A DNA stretch of 64,000 nucleotides from contig JACAXG010000123.1 in the NCBI GenBank assembly GCA_018881555.1, forward strand, positions 1,220,460 to 1,284,459. Reading direction: 5' to 3'. Numbering within the stretch: position 1 is the first letter of the stretch; each line of letters opens with the position of its first letter. Position numbers and translations under genes: made by a program. The DNA is from Amblyornis subalaris (lineage: Eukaryota > Chordata > Aves > Passeriformes > Ptilonorhynchidae). Below the pieces are notes generated by a model. That model did no database searches. It saw only the letters and a list, made by a program, of their open reading frames with translations, and had not been told where the DNA came from. Shown one piece after another: positions 13,368 to 26,600 of this stretch.

Positions 13368-13520
13368 CTGGGAAACAGGTGGTTAGGTGCTCCATTAGTG
13401 CTTCTTGTGTGACTTGTTTTCGGGCAGAGTTCATTGCTGAGATGGCCAGGCAAAGGATTTCCCCAAGTGGAATAAACTGTGACTGAGTGATGGGAGACAT
13501 GCTGATGGGTGATACATCAC
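13368..13520 (-). CDS. STOX2: STOX2 second coding exon (start of winged-helix domain)
   Basis: This 153-nt exon (51 codons, phase 1 at both ends) encodes [21 protein letters not shown] followed by [20 protein letters not shown] and [11 protein letters not shown]. It matches the N-terminal half of the STOX2 winged-helix (storkhead) domain. On the minus strand the acceptor is a pyrimidine-rich TGTCTTTTTACAG (AG at 13522-13521) and the donor is CCCAG|GTAACC (GT at 13367-13366). Splicing to 6313 rebuilds a glycine codon (G+GA) and gives TCFPG-VPTPS, continuous across the domain. The internal ATG at 13500-13498 (MSPITQ) is the first ATG in the exon, so a transcript with a non-coding first exon could start translation there. 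Reading on past the donor adds about 31 non-homologous residues before a stop; that extension is not coding. The upstream coding exon with the protein's normal N-terminus was not found in the window. Confidence 0.96.
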
Positions 13521-14719
13521 CTGTAAAAAGACAACAGATGTGCGATGAAGCATTTTGTTCAAAAATCTGCTCATAGAACGAGGATGTAGAGATACAGCTG
13601 GCGAAAATCCATGGAGCTGTCTAGTCTTTGTACTGAACTGACAATGGGGAACCATCCAAAAGCTTATTTCAAAACTTAAGACACAGAGAACTTTGGAAAA
13701 TGGGAGATATACACTATGCAGACAGTTTCTCAAAGGGTACAATAGACAGACTCAGAAAAATGCCAATAAATGAGCACTCATGGTTGCAAAACCTCATCCT
13801 TAACATCCTACTAGGTAACTGCACAAACATAACGGGAGATTTCACTCCCCTTTCAAAGGATATCAGTGTGGATCACCCACCATTTCCATTTGATATAGTA
13901 TTTTTTATTAATAGCAACAAAGATAAGAAAAAATGTTGCTAAGTTAATGAATAATATTTTCACTCAGCTGATAAACAACAGAACACTCTTTAGAGGCCCA
14001 AAAGCATCAAAACCTGAATAAACCTCTCCTGGATCTACATGTCAAATGTCTTTGTACGAACAACGTATTTTTTAGAAGAGAAGTTTTAATGGTTTCATGG
14101 CCTGAAAATTAAGTTTGTTGTAACTCTTCTCATGGTGTCTTTACAAAGAATTCATTAATCTATAGTTAAAAAAATCATTGAAAGATTTTAAAGTTATAGG
14201 AGAAAGTACAATTTGATAATGCTAGAATGACTACACATATACAAGTGCATTTTAACATACTTTATCCAAGTAAAAAAATCTTTGATTCTGCTCTGTAACT
14301 CCTCTTGAAGTGGTAACAGCTCCCCAGTGATCTCAAAGAGAGGAAAGCAACAGGCTAAAAGATTCTCCTTGCCAGTGGAAAAGGAATAATAAAGAGTAAC
14401 AGACAGAACAAAGGGTGCTTGACTACAAATCCTACTCTGGCCACAGGTCAGTCAATAGCCAGGGATTAAGTTTTACCTAAATGGCTTTCAAATTTCAGGA
14501 AAATCACGCTAGTTCTGCTGTCACAGAGCAATATTTTGTGATCAAATCATGAATCAAATTACTAGAAACTAATTCAAATTCAAACTTGCATTCACAATTC
14601 AGAAGATCTAATATTTGCCCTATTAATTCTATATTCCTATTATGTCTACTAAACAAGAGCAGCAGCTTTTGAAATTGATTATCGAAATGCACTTACTCTT
14701 GCGTTATACTCAGCACTTT

Positions 14720-14729
14720 GGGGGGGGGG
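14720..14729 (+). repeat. G10 homopolymer
   Basis: An uninterrupted run of ten G followed by five A. A second run of nine or so G is at about 61822-61830. Both are prone to sequencing length errors. Confidence 0.9.
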
Positions 14730-15580
14730 AAAAATTGGTGGGAGTAGTAAATTGCATAGCTGTCTCAGTGAGACTTATGAGCAATATTTTTCAATCATAA
14801 GCTCTACAAACCGTTGTACAACAGTGATACACATTACCCAAGACACAAGAATGATTTAAAAATACACATTTGTGCTATGCTATCTCCTTATTGCTTCTTC
14901 TTAATCAGGCCTGAGCAGATCAATGCTGCATTCCCTTTCCAGCACGGCAGCATTGCTCCAGCTGCAACACAGAGAAGTCCAAGATCCTCCTCATTCTTAT
15001 CTGACTAAGAATTATGACGTTAAAATACAACCTTCTCTGGACATTTTTGATTCACATACACGTTACAGTTCCTGCCGCATACATTACAGACAACAGCAAA
15101 GAAGATGACACACAGTTTAGAGGGAAACATGAGACATACGCTTCCATATGACTCGGGAGCAAACACCATTTGTTCCCTCATCTTTTGAGAATGGATAAAG
15201 AACATCAATTATTATATTAGTTTACTAGTAATTATATCTGCTGTCAGTTTAAACTTGTTCATAGACAAATCTTTGTAATCAGCCAGACACATAAGTTTAC
15301 CAACTTTGATCACCAGTCACCATGCACTTTGTGTATGGGATCAGTTTCTTTAATGATTAGTTTCATGTCTAAGAACCCTCAGAATTACGGTAAGAATTAT
15401 GCAGATTTAGCTAAGCAATTTAAGAAATTACCGTCTTTCACACAAAGATTATGTGTCATGGGTATCCTTGTAAAAACTACTAAATTGAGTTCAGTGCAAT
15501 GTCAGACAGATTGGCATATATTGGCTGCAGTTGAAGTTTAAACTTGTCAGGTTCATTGGGCACTGAAATGGGCTTTCTGG

Positions 15581-15625
15581 TGTCCTGATTTTGCCTGGGA
15601 TAGAGTAGCTTTAAGAGCATCCAAG
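15581..15625 (+). repeat. LTR-head-like fragment, second copy
   Basis: TGTCCTGATTTTGCCTGGGA followed by TAGAGTAGCTTTA resembles the same avian LTR start as at 8110. The 23-bp cores of the two match at 19 positions by eye. The following ~480 bp is GC-richer than its surroundings and ends near an AATAATAAAG polyadenylation-like signal (about 16100), so a decayed full LTR at about 15581-16120 is possible but not shown. Confidence 0.4.
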
Positions 15626-17224
15626 TAAAGGGCAGCAACTCCTCAATTGTTTTATCTGTATCATCAAAGACCTGGCAATTTCTTAAACATAAGCACCCTG
15701 GCAGGAGTATCCCTGTTCCCAGCCATGCACTCACACTGCCACCTACACAGGTGACAGGATGGGAGAGTGGGAGGAAGACCTCTTTCTCTCCCTTGCATGG
15801 GAATGACCCATTCACAGCTAACTGGAAGGATACTTAGGATGTAAAGAATGGCCCTTAATACCATAATCAGCTTCCTGAAATGGGAAAGGGACTCAAGGAG
15901 TTTTATTCAAGAAGCTTTGCTTTGCAGCCTTGCAGCTGCCCTCAGAGAGACGCTTGGACAAGAACTCAGAAACCAATTGCTCTGCTCATGCCCGGGAGCA
16001 GCCCATCCTTCTCCCCTGGCTGCCAGGGGCCTGCAGAGATCCACCTCTGAGATCACTTCCAGTCAGGACCTGTTAACTTAAAACTAAGTCAAGTTAAGTA
16101 ATAATAAAGTTTGCCTGATTTTACTAACTCTGCACAATTCTTCCTTTCAAAGTAGGCCTTCAGCATGGAATTGCTTTCTAGGTTAGTGAGCAGAGAACAT
16201 TCAGCCTACACTGAATTTGACCCCCTTCCAGCTGGACTCTTGTCACTAGGAACAAGCCAAGAATTTCCACTGAAGTACTAGCTATACTTCACATAACTCA
16301 TCAATACAAAGCATTCAGTATTGGTTCCTTAATGTTAACACAATTTCTAGCACAGCACGCTATAGTTAGTATACCAGGGTAACACACATCCTGCTTGCAA
16401 ATATTTGGGAGCTTAACAACCATTTAATTAACTATAAAGATTACTATAATTGTCCATAAAATCGTATTTTAAATGGCTTTAAATAAAATAGAAATGTTCA
16501 ACAAATATTGGTTTATGTAAAGGCCTTTCTGTTTTGTAAGGGAATACGGCGAGTTAAGCCTTATTCTTTTCCACTGAGTGCTTTTTCATTATGACACGGA
16601 AACTGTCATTTCACCTCTGTTGTGACAGAATGAACTGCATAACTTGTTGTTCATACCTGTCTGCTGGAGATAGCTCCTAGCTCTTGTTTAAAAAGGCTAG
16701 AACACATTTTGAGCAGACCTAGTGATAGAAAGCCAAAATCCCCTCACTCAGGGAAGCTCTAATTTGCCAGATTTTATCTTGACTATCCTGTGGATCTGGG
16801 AAATTACACGCACTCTGTGGTTATAGGTAAGTCAACGAACTTTTCTGATGCACAATAACAGCAAATATCTCACATCTACGAGATAATATAATACACTAAC
16901 ATTGATTACACACATAAATGCTGTTTAGTCTGCTGAACAGAAGGTTTACTACAACTTCTTTAGAAAAGATCTGCTTAAAAAAAAAGCAAATATGCTTTTC
17001 CTAATTTTTTGAAGACCACATCACTTATATAAAACATCTAGCATATGGCTCCTGTTAGCTCTGACTGATGCTTGTCTCAAGCAGCTTTCTTTTGAAATCA
17101 AATTACTAGCCTTAACTTTCACGTTTATGTTCCCAATTAAATGAAAACTGGAGCTCAGAGAGCAGTTTTCACCACCTGACTGCATGCTTCGTTTAAATAT
17201 GAGATATATATCTGTATACATTTT

Positions 17225-17244
17225 TATATATATATATATATATA
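17225..17244. repeat. (TA)n microsatellite
   Basis: An uninterrupted TA dinucleotide run of about 10 units, flanked by T-rich sequence on the left and TAGTTTTA on the right. Confidence 0.9.
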
Positions 17245-17949
17245 GTTTTAGCTCTGCTTCTGCAGTGTCTTTCCAAACTTCTCTAAATAACTTTAAAAAC
17301 CAAGTTTTCTAGACTTCTTGCATTAAGTGGCATTCAATTTTCAAGATTGTCAAAGCACATGACAAACAGTGAATAGGAACGGTCCTTATTTATGCCTTGG
17401 GGATTTGTATCACTATCCTGGGGGAAAAAATTATTTTTATTACTTAGAACAAAAGATTATATAGCACATAAAATAAACACTTAGCTCTTACATAGCACTT
17501 TTCTTCAGCGGTTTTCAAACATTCTGAAAAACTGGGAACCACAACTATCCTTAACATACAAACGAGAAAGTGATGGTTTAACATAGCTGGGAATGAAAAT
17601 TCCTACACCCTGAACCCACACCAGCCAGAACTCTTCCTGTGCCAGTGTCTCCAGTATCTGTTCTCTGCAAGTCTGGGTAACACCATTTTGGGAGAAAATG
17701 AGGCAGGCTACATTCTGTACCATGTATCAGCAATTAAACTATCAACTACATACTGATGACAGAATTTTTATTAGTGATTCTACTGCTGGAAAGAAGTGAC
17801 CTATAAGTCAAACTTTGTCTCATAAACTTTGCATAAAGATTACTTGAAAAATCACCTCTTGACTTACAAATGGAACCAATTCAGTACAACCATTGTGAAG
17901 GAAGTGAAGAAATAACAGTGCAAAATCACATTATATTAGAGTTTATACA

Positions 17950-17970
17950 CTCTATTTCCCTGAAATAGAG
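17950..17970. repeat. Inverted repeat, 9-bp arms, 3-nt loop
   Basis: CTCTATTTC, a CCT spacer, then its exact reverse complement GAAATAGAG. A short perfect hairpin in intronic DNA without other context. Confidence 0.8.
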
Positions 17971-20900
17971 AGGAGACCCACTGATTACACTCTGCATCCT
18001 GGAAAGTACATGAAATCAAAGCCCAGTTTCACTTCTTCATTCAGACTCTTAACACCTTTTTAACTTTTTGTTTCTTATGGCTCAAGACAACTTTTAAACA
18101 TGATTTTTAGCCTGGTTTCCACAGAAAAGGAGGCTTGCACAATCAGAATGTTTGCATGTGTCAGGGAGGTTGAGCCTCACTAGACAAGAGTGATTCTAAA
18201 ACGAGTGTTTGCTACACGTGTTACATCTGTACCGGGCTTCAGACATAGCCACCTCCCACTAGACAGGACAGAATCCAGTCAAAGAACACTTGTCAAGGGA
18301 AATCTGACTTCACTACTTTTTCTGCTTACAGAACTACATTACTAAACAGAAAACATCAAGCTAGAGTACAGTAACTTCATGGCACCTCATGATTATAGTG
18401 GTGGTTGCAACAGAAATCCCCTACAAAAATTTTCTTGCCAACAGCCTGTTCTGATCAACACCTGCCTACGATTTCACCCTGGGAAGAATCACATAAAGGT
18501 CATTTTCAAACAAAAGGTAGCTAACAAAACCAAAACTACTTGTAATGGGCAAAAAAGAGGGCTCTTCAGCCTAGAATATTATTGTTTTTTCCCAAGAATA
18601 CTGTAAGCAAAAAGTCACTTCTAGAAAAAGTACACTTTCAGATTTACTCAATGAAGAGACAGATGCTGAAGAAGTTACTTGTCTGGCTTGGGTTCACAGG
18701 CCAGGGGTTCACAATTACCCCTTTCTACCCCAAACCCCAACTTGACTGAATTATGCTAACTAAAGAATACTTACATAGATGTGCAAACGAATCTATTCTT
18801 ACGTGAATTCACAAGAACATATAATTGCCATTTTAAGTTAGACACTACCATTTCATTGAACAACAGGAGGGAAAAGGAAGAATATGCAGATTTCTTTGGT
18901 ATTACCCAGACTACTATGAAATACCTTGAATCTGCACTAGCAAGCTAATACAGAAAAAATCACATTTCACTGGCAAAATCTGAAACAAAGAAAATTAGAA
19001 GAAATGCTGCTTGTGCTGTTTCCAGACATAGCCCGAATCCTCCTTTTAAGCTACGTTTCCTGGAGTATTGTATGAAAAAAGCTGNAGATTATGTTTATTA
19101 GACAGCTACGCATGTTAAAGGACTGATAACAATAATTAAAAAATACACTAAAGATTTGTACATTTATTTCTGTTTAAGAGCAGCCTAAACAAAGGCTCAA
19201 CAAATGCAGTAACACATTCATTCACTAACCAGCAAGTTCCTTCTGCATCTCCGAAATGCACACCCACCAAAACAAATAATGAATGCTTCTAAGAATGTGA
19301 CCACTTCAAATCTAAACAGCTCGAAGAAAACACAGCAAACTTTGTATAACCATATAACAAACCTAAACAAAGTTCTAGTTCCTTACCAGTTATTAACTTC
19401 AACTATGTAAATTGATCTTTTTAATCATTCAGACCTAGCTAAAATCATGATCTTCAGGTTCACCAAGTGGCACTGACTTTCAGAAACAGGTGCTAAATTA
19501 CCCACAATCAGCAAACTTGTCTTACATGCATTCATCCTGTGTATTTACTGTGATTTAATTTTCCTTTTCTTTGTTCATGTCCTGTGGCCAGCTGCCTCTT
19601 GATCCAAAGTGATATCCCAGCACGTGTTACAACTATGATCATAAAAAGTTTCTGCTGGAGCATGGAACTTTCCCAAAGGATTCAGCTGAGGAGATTTCTG
19701 TAGCATTGCTTATCCTGGGAAGGAGGAGGGTGGGACTGTGTTTTTTTAACATATTGTGTGCTTTAGAATGTGTTTCCCCAAACAATATTTTTCAAATGCA
19801 TTGTTAAATACATGTCCATGTCTACATTCCTGGCACACAATACGTTAAAAAAGGGGGACTTACCTGAACCCCTATGGTCTGGTTCCATGCTCCAGTACAG
19901 TATCCAGAGAAGCTGTGATGTAACAACAATGTGCATATTGAGGGTTTATATCACTGTGGAAGCTGGCTGAATGCAGCATAGGCCAGTGCCACAGGACCTG
20001 AAAGAAGAAAAACAAAGCATGCTTTTAGGTATTAATATGCTGAACACCCACCTCTTAAAGCAGGAAGTAGGGGCATACTGAAGAAAAAAATGCAGTTGGC
20101 TATGCAGGTCCACTGAAAGGAACACTATTTCACACAATTCTCACATAAGCACGAGAAATAAATGGTTAAGAAATTACAGAGGAGGTGGAGAAGAATCTAA
20201 AAGGGACTACAAATATAACTCCCACACAGTGTTTTCAAAACATCTCTCTCCCTGTGCCCTGTTTTCATGGAATGGCTGGAATCACGTTCTGACACCACCC
20301 CCTGTTCCAAAGGCACTCACAGTCTTTGCAAAGCACCTCTTCACTGCAGTGCCTCAGGATTCTGCAGTGTCACTCCTCTTCTCCCTGGCTCTCTGCAAAG
20401 TGAAGTCATAGGAATGGATCAGCCAACCTGACTTCTCACTACCCTGCCCAGAATCCTTTGTGAACTGAAATGAGTCATCGCTCTGAAAAAATCCACAGCG
20501 CAATGTTCCAGGTTTCTCCCTGTGTCTGTGCTGGCTTCTTTGTCTTTGAAACAAAGTGCCTATGCTTCTGGAACAGTGCCCAGCTGCATTGTACAGGATA
20601 ACATGCCAGCCTTCTCATTAAGTGGACAAGAAAGCTATTCACATGCATTAGCAACGACAAGTTAAAGCTTTAACCCTCTAGTCAAGACAAAAAAATCACC
20701 CCTAACATATATTCTTGATGTAATACACAACTCCCCCTATACACAGAAACATAAATGCACAGACATATGTGGGCATACAGACACTTACACAGAGCAGTAT
20801 TTTCTTAAACTATTCACTATTTATCATGACACTTACCAGTTTTGGGTCTATTGATTAAAAAGAAAGATTTACTCTCCTCTGTCAGTCCTGAAGAATGCTG

Positions 20901-23263
20901 CAGATCTGAATGTAACAAGCAGCTCTGCTGTACACTGGATCAAAGTTATGCTGCTGCAAACTGTTTATCAAAAAATCAGAAGCAGTGGACAAGTTCTTGT
21001 AAGCTTACTTTTCATTATCCCATTCACCCTTTGGGCTTAAAATAAAGTCAGCCCTGAAACCATGCCAGACAGAAAATGTCAAACTGCTCCAAGTACTGAG
21101 GGCCAGCAGAGCTGCTTCAGCTTCTGCTACCACTGACAACGAAGGTAATGCTCAGAACGAGGTCACTGTGTCAGAATCTCACTGCCAGTGCTAGGTTTTC
21201 CTTTGCTTGGTGAGGATATGCTAAGCCAAAGCATCAAGAAAACACAGAAGAAATAGGAATAGTGTGTGGCGAGAGACAGATGCTGCTGTTTTGGAGAAAT
21301 ATTTTTAGCTGTTTGGAGATTTTCTTTTAAAAGAAGGAAACATTTAAAACTGCTTTTACTGCAAAAGAACTATTTCTAGCATGATGTAATCATCAAAATG
21401 AGACCAATATGCAGAAATGGAGGTGCAAAAAGAAAAATGGAGTCTTGCCACAAAGCACTTCTTTAAAGGTTCCTACATTCCAAGCATTCTGTAATAGTTT
21501 GAAGCGTAGAAGGCACTTAACCCATAAAATTTTGAAACACAGCACCTCAGGACTCACCTGTGCTATGCTGGAACAGGCAGTTCTCCTACGTGCTCGCCTA
21601 AATGAACACACCAGGTGCTTAACACTGAATGAAATACAAAAGTCATCATCTCCCTATGCTGCAAGCCCTGGCCCTACAACAACCCTGGCAGTGAAAGAGT
21701 CCAACCAAGCCTAAAACAGGTCTATGTAAGTGTTTCAAGAGGACAAGTAAATAGCCAGGTTATACAAACATCACTTTTGGTTACAGGTCTGTGGTGGTCG
21801 TTATGCAGCAAAGCCATGCCACAAGCAGGCTAACTTACAAATGTAAGGCAAACGGGATGCTTTGCTACACCTCTAGTTACACAGTAGCCATGATCTCAAC
21901 ATCAAAAGCTGGGGTGTTGCTATACACGCAGTTAACAATTTCTGTGTTCCTGACAGGTCTCATTCCAGGAAATCTTCCTTCAACTTTACAGGAGTTTTGC
22001 CTTCCCTGGGGCTGCAGGATCAGCCACAACACCTCTGATGAATCCAACTTGGCATTTACAATGTTTGGATCCCCCAGGATCGTCCTTCGGAAGCTCTGGT
22101 TGTCTGCTAAGTGCACACCCACTTTATAGCAATGGAACTCATTCCANGAAGAAAAATTTAAAAGTGAATTAAAACAAGGACCTATTGAAAGTAGAAACAA
22201 CAGCTCCAGTCTTCTTCCCCTTTGCACCAGACAACCNTCATGCAAAGCTAAATAGCTGGGCTTGTGTATGCAGCACTGTTTTCACACACATGCACAAGTT
22301 CTCGCAGTAGTTGTCTTGCTACCATCACCAAAGCTAAAACACTGGTGGGAAGAAAGATAAAGGTAATACTGCAGCCTGAATACCTTTCCTCACTAACAAA
22401 TTTCTCTAGCATTTGAACCCATATGATATGCTCGGGACCAGCCTGACTATTCTGAACAGACTAATACAACTGCAAGCTCTTTCAGTGAGACAATTCCTCT
22501 TGTATGTGTGATGCCTACGGATACTTGGAATGCATCCAGCATGCATGCGCATCTAGGGTGCACAGACATCTCGTGTACATGCACCTAGGCATGCCTTTAC
22601 CCAAATTCATCAGCTTACAGCACCATTATACAGCCCTTTAATCAGCATTAAGAACAGCAAGAAGTGCCTGATACCTCAAGCATGGCAGAGAGCAAAAGTG
22701 AAAGGAGAGACGAGCAGCGGGGAAAATGTAAATAAGAATGTTTAGAAGAGCTGAAGTTGATGGATAAACCAGTGCTGCCATCATCAGTGATATTACAGCA
22801 GCATGGCCTCACAGGAAGGCCTAGCGAAAATACCGCACACGCTCCCCAATCAAGGCAGCTACTCTGTTTCTCCATCCCACATCTCCCCCTGCAACACGAC
22901 AGAGGTTGGTACTAAAACAAAAGCTACCTTATTGACAGTGTATAGTACAAACACACCATATACTTCTCTCTGTATAACTCCATGCTTGCACATACATCCA
23001 AATAGACCAGTACAAAATACAGTATAGCCTGAGATCAATCTCCGTCATAACACTGAGGAAGCAGATGATCTAAAGATCCCATTTTCTTTCTTTGCACACA
23101 CATTGAGTTGAACATAGACTCCTTTGTCAAACTCCACATTAGCTTGTATACATCCTTGAGGCCTCCTGAGTCAGGGCCTGGGATTCTCTTCCTTTTCCAC
23201 AGCCCCTTCCCCATCGCTAAAAAGAGAAACTCAAGAGGAGGAAAGGAATGTTTTAAAACGGGG

Positions 23264-23286
23264 ACACAGACACACACACACACATA
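23264..23286. repeat. (CA)n microsatellite
   Basis: A run of CA dinucleotides with one early interruption (ACACAGACACAC...), ending in CATATGAC. Likely length-polymorphic. Confidence 0.85.
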
Positions 23287-23471
23287 TGACAACACATGAC
23301 AGAAAACAAAACAGGTTAAAAAAGAACACGGTCAAAAGAGGCCAAGAAGGTTACCAAGAGTGTAATTCAGTCTCGTCTGTACCAGTTACAGTGGATTCCA
23401 AATTTCAGAGGCTAAAATCAGCCATCACCAGCCAGCAGTTAGAGTCTGTAGCTGCAGAGACTATAGTCATC

Positions 23472-23620
23472 TACCACAGAATCATAGAATATTCTGAGTT
23501 GGAAGGGACCCATAAGGATCATCAAGTCCAACTCTTTAGTAAATAGCCCATACAGGGATCAAATCTGCAACCTTGGCGTTACTAGAACCATGTTCCAATC
23601 AACTGAGCTAATTTCAGTGN
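23472..23620 (-). mobile_element. tRNA-Ile-derived SINE with CR1 3' tail (TguSINE1-like), degraded
   Basis: Read on the minus strand, the head has TTAGCTCAGTTGATTGGAAC, then CTAGTAACGCCAAGGTTGC, then GATTTGATCCC. This follows the body of a tRNA-Ile(AAT) gene: A box TAGCTCAGTTGG, anticodon loop region CTAATAACGCCAAGG, B box GGTTCGATCCC, with several substitutions. It continues into AGTTGGACTTGATGATCCTT, GGGTCCCTTCCAACTCAGAA and ends ATTCTATGATTCTGTGG, which is the 3' end of an avian CR1 LINE. A tRNA head plus a CR1 tail is the design of TguSINE1-type SINEs. Possible target duplications flank it: TAGTCATC (23464-23471) and TGGTCATC (23621-23628), 7 of 8 matching. The decayed B box suggests it is old and inactive. 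Confidence 0.85.
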
Positions 23621-26600
23621 TGGTCATCAAGACCCAACTTCACAAAGCAGGAAGCACCCAGACACTACATTAGGAACACAACCCACGAACTCCAAGGCCT
23701 CAGAAGAAACCAGATAAGGAACATCAGAAAGACACCAACTTACATTTCCTTAGGAAACCTCTTAATACTAGAAATTTTGACATATTAGTGCTCCACTAGT
23801 AACAACTTACTTGCAGTATGCTAATAAGTTCCGCTTGACTTACCTGAACAAATCTCCTGGTTCTTTAAGAAATCACAAGAGGAGACATGATCAGGGTATT
23901 AAGTTCAGTAAAATCCCAACAAGTAATGTCCATCTGTTTTTGTGCTAATGTTGTCTAGAAGCTTAAATATCCTTTCTTTTTTTTTATTCCTGCTTCTTAC
24001 ACCCCAGTGTATTAGCAGAGAACACACCTCCCCGCCTTCAGAGCTCATTCCACTGGCTTTTAAAAAATCACACTCTTCTAGTGTTCTTTCGTACGTCTGC
24101 CCTTCCTGTCCCTTTAATCCTGTTAGAGGACTCCTCTACATTTACTCTAACTTACATAACTTTCCTTTAAAAGCAACAACTAGAATTCTGCACCATATGC
24201 TAGTGTTCCAGCTAACTTCTCACCTGCATCAGGTACCAGGAAATTGGAATTTCCTTACTTTCAGTGGAACTACCCTGCCTTACACCCTGCTTTTTCCCCC
24301 CACAGCTGTATTATATTGGTGGCTCGCTGTCACCCTACAACTGAGCAAGCAAATCCAGTTCTCTTTTTTATGCTGACTGCAATTAGTCTGAAGCAAATAT
24401 TCCTAGGTTTGACTCCCAAGACCATGATCTTTAACAGCTCACTTTGTGGATATGATGAAAGATCTTTGATCATCCAATTCTTCTCAGTGGTTGTCCATTT
24501 TTAAGCATCTCCACTTACCACATTCTAAAAAAGAATCTCAAAACCTAAAATGAAAAATAAACAATACTTTAAGTGTTACCTAATGTAGGACAGAATCATT
24601 ATCCAATGCCACACTTGCTAATACAACAACCCAGGAAATTGCATTTGAATGAAACCAGCAAGTCTTAACAGGAAAACCAAGCCAACCAACACAACTCCCT
24701 CCCTCAAAAAGCCAGTAGGTAAAACAATTGTCTTTTTAGAATTCAACTGCTAAAAGAGGCTTCTTTAAATTATAGCTCACTGGAAAGCATGTGATATTTT
24801 AAACCACACAGAAGAATTCTCTAACATATTTTGTTGCTAAGACCACAAAAAAAGAAGGGAGGAGGGTTTGGGTTTTTATCATAGAAATCTGCTACTATCA
24901 AATTAATTTGACTAATGTTAATGCTATATTGTAATCAACCACACCAACACCCCACCCCCTCAAAAACAAAGCCTGCCTGTTCTCTGGCAGCAGGCAGCAA
25001 ACAGCAAATGCAAGGAAAGATAGAAGCGTTAAAAAAATCTGACACTAGAGGAGATCTGGCGAGAGTAAGCAAATGAGAAACAAAAGAAACAAAAACCAAC
25101 AAACAATGATAAACCTAAATGTTTTCCTATAGGGTAGAAATTTTAAAAATGCAGAGAAAAATACTCCTTTTCAAACACTCCTGAAAGCACAAAACACAGA
25201 TGTCGAAAGTCTTAAGAACATGTTCTTCACTATCCTCTTCACTTTAGCCAGAACACATTTGCAGTGTGGCTGGAGATGCTGCAGCAAATATTCAGCAAGA
25301 ATCTAGTCGGCAGATAAAATTCTTGAAAGGTGAAGTGATAATTAGCAACACAACGCAAAGACGTAGTGCACTCTCTCTCATTTATATTGACTGCTGTAAC
25401 CATTAAAAGATTTTCAGCCCAAAGACAGTACTGCAGTGGTTACAGCTTTTCAAACCAATAGTGATGACTGGCAGATAACTTCAGGTTAAAATAAGAACTT
25501 GCAACGCTGAACACAAGTCCCATGGTACTGCAGCAGCCTTTAACAGCCCAGTTTTTCCTGGCTAGGAGAGAATTGATGAAAAGGCCAGGCATGGAATCAA
25601 TTAAATTAGTGCCAAAGTGGTTTTAAAAAGAAAAGGTTAGACGCTCCAAAGACTTAGCAGTTGAGAGTTTACTGGGTCATTTTTTTCCCTGTGGTAGAAA
25701 GCAGAGTTTTCAGCATGACTGGAGTACCTTTAAGAAGATGTACTTTAAAGTGAAATTGAAATATTTTCCATCCCAATACATGAAGAAGCTATACTAGTAT
25801 ATTCTGCCCCTATGCTCTACCTGCGTGAGGTAGATGCAATGACCCCTGCTTCCCACAGTGGATCAAAATTCTTTCAGATTCTATCCTTTGGTCTTGCCTG
25901 TGTGGGGATTAGCTGTGAGGATGGGAACACAGGAAATGCCATGGCACAACAGTTCAGCAGCTCACCAAATCCACTGCCTCCCTCATGCTGGTCAAGCACC
26001 TTAGAGGAAGCATTAGAAAACCAACAGCACACATTGCCACTAGTGTCTACTGCACCTTAAAGGGAAATGCCCTTGTTCCAGACAGAAATGGTTCTTTTGA
26101 GATCCTCAAGGACTGGTATATTTTCACTTTTTCTCCCAATGATTATGACTATCAGCAAATGAAGCAACCAAAACCCACCTCCCCAAATAAATGACAATAC
26201 CTGGAACCAGGGGTTCCCACGATTAAACAACTCATTAGATGTATTATTTCCTTCTGTCCATTTCACATATTTTTTACTTTTGAATTTTACCGAGCACTTA
26301 TTTACAGGAAGCAGTAAACTAAAACCTACAACAGACATTTTACTACTGTTAAAACAGTAATACCTCTCTACCTACTGCTCTGTCATTTTTAAGTGAAATT
26401 TCAGGAATCTGAAAATCGCCCTGTACGTGAGCCATAAACCAAACACGGTAACCAAAAGAAGGATAAAATTATCAATTTCACAGAGACACCTCTCTTACAT
26501 GACTTCTTACGTATCTCGTTTACAGTCTTAAGTTTAGACTTTTAATTACCACTCCTGACTCATCTAACACGTTCACCACTAACTCCAGCAACATGCAGAT

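Noticed and set aside
15480..16081. ORFs of 111 and 66 codons (minus) and 77 codons (plus)
   Set aside because: The region is probably a decayed LTR-like or ordinary non-coding segment; the frames overlap on opposite strands and resemble nothing known.
23942..24376. 144-codon plus-strand ORF with a hydrophobic, signal-like start
   Set aside because: Longest ORF in the 13.5-32 kb stretch, but pyrimidine-rich AT-biased sequence yields hydrophobic frames by chance; no family, splice or promoter context is visible.
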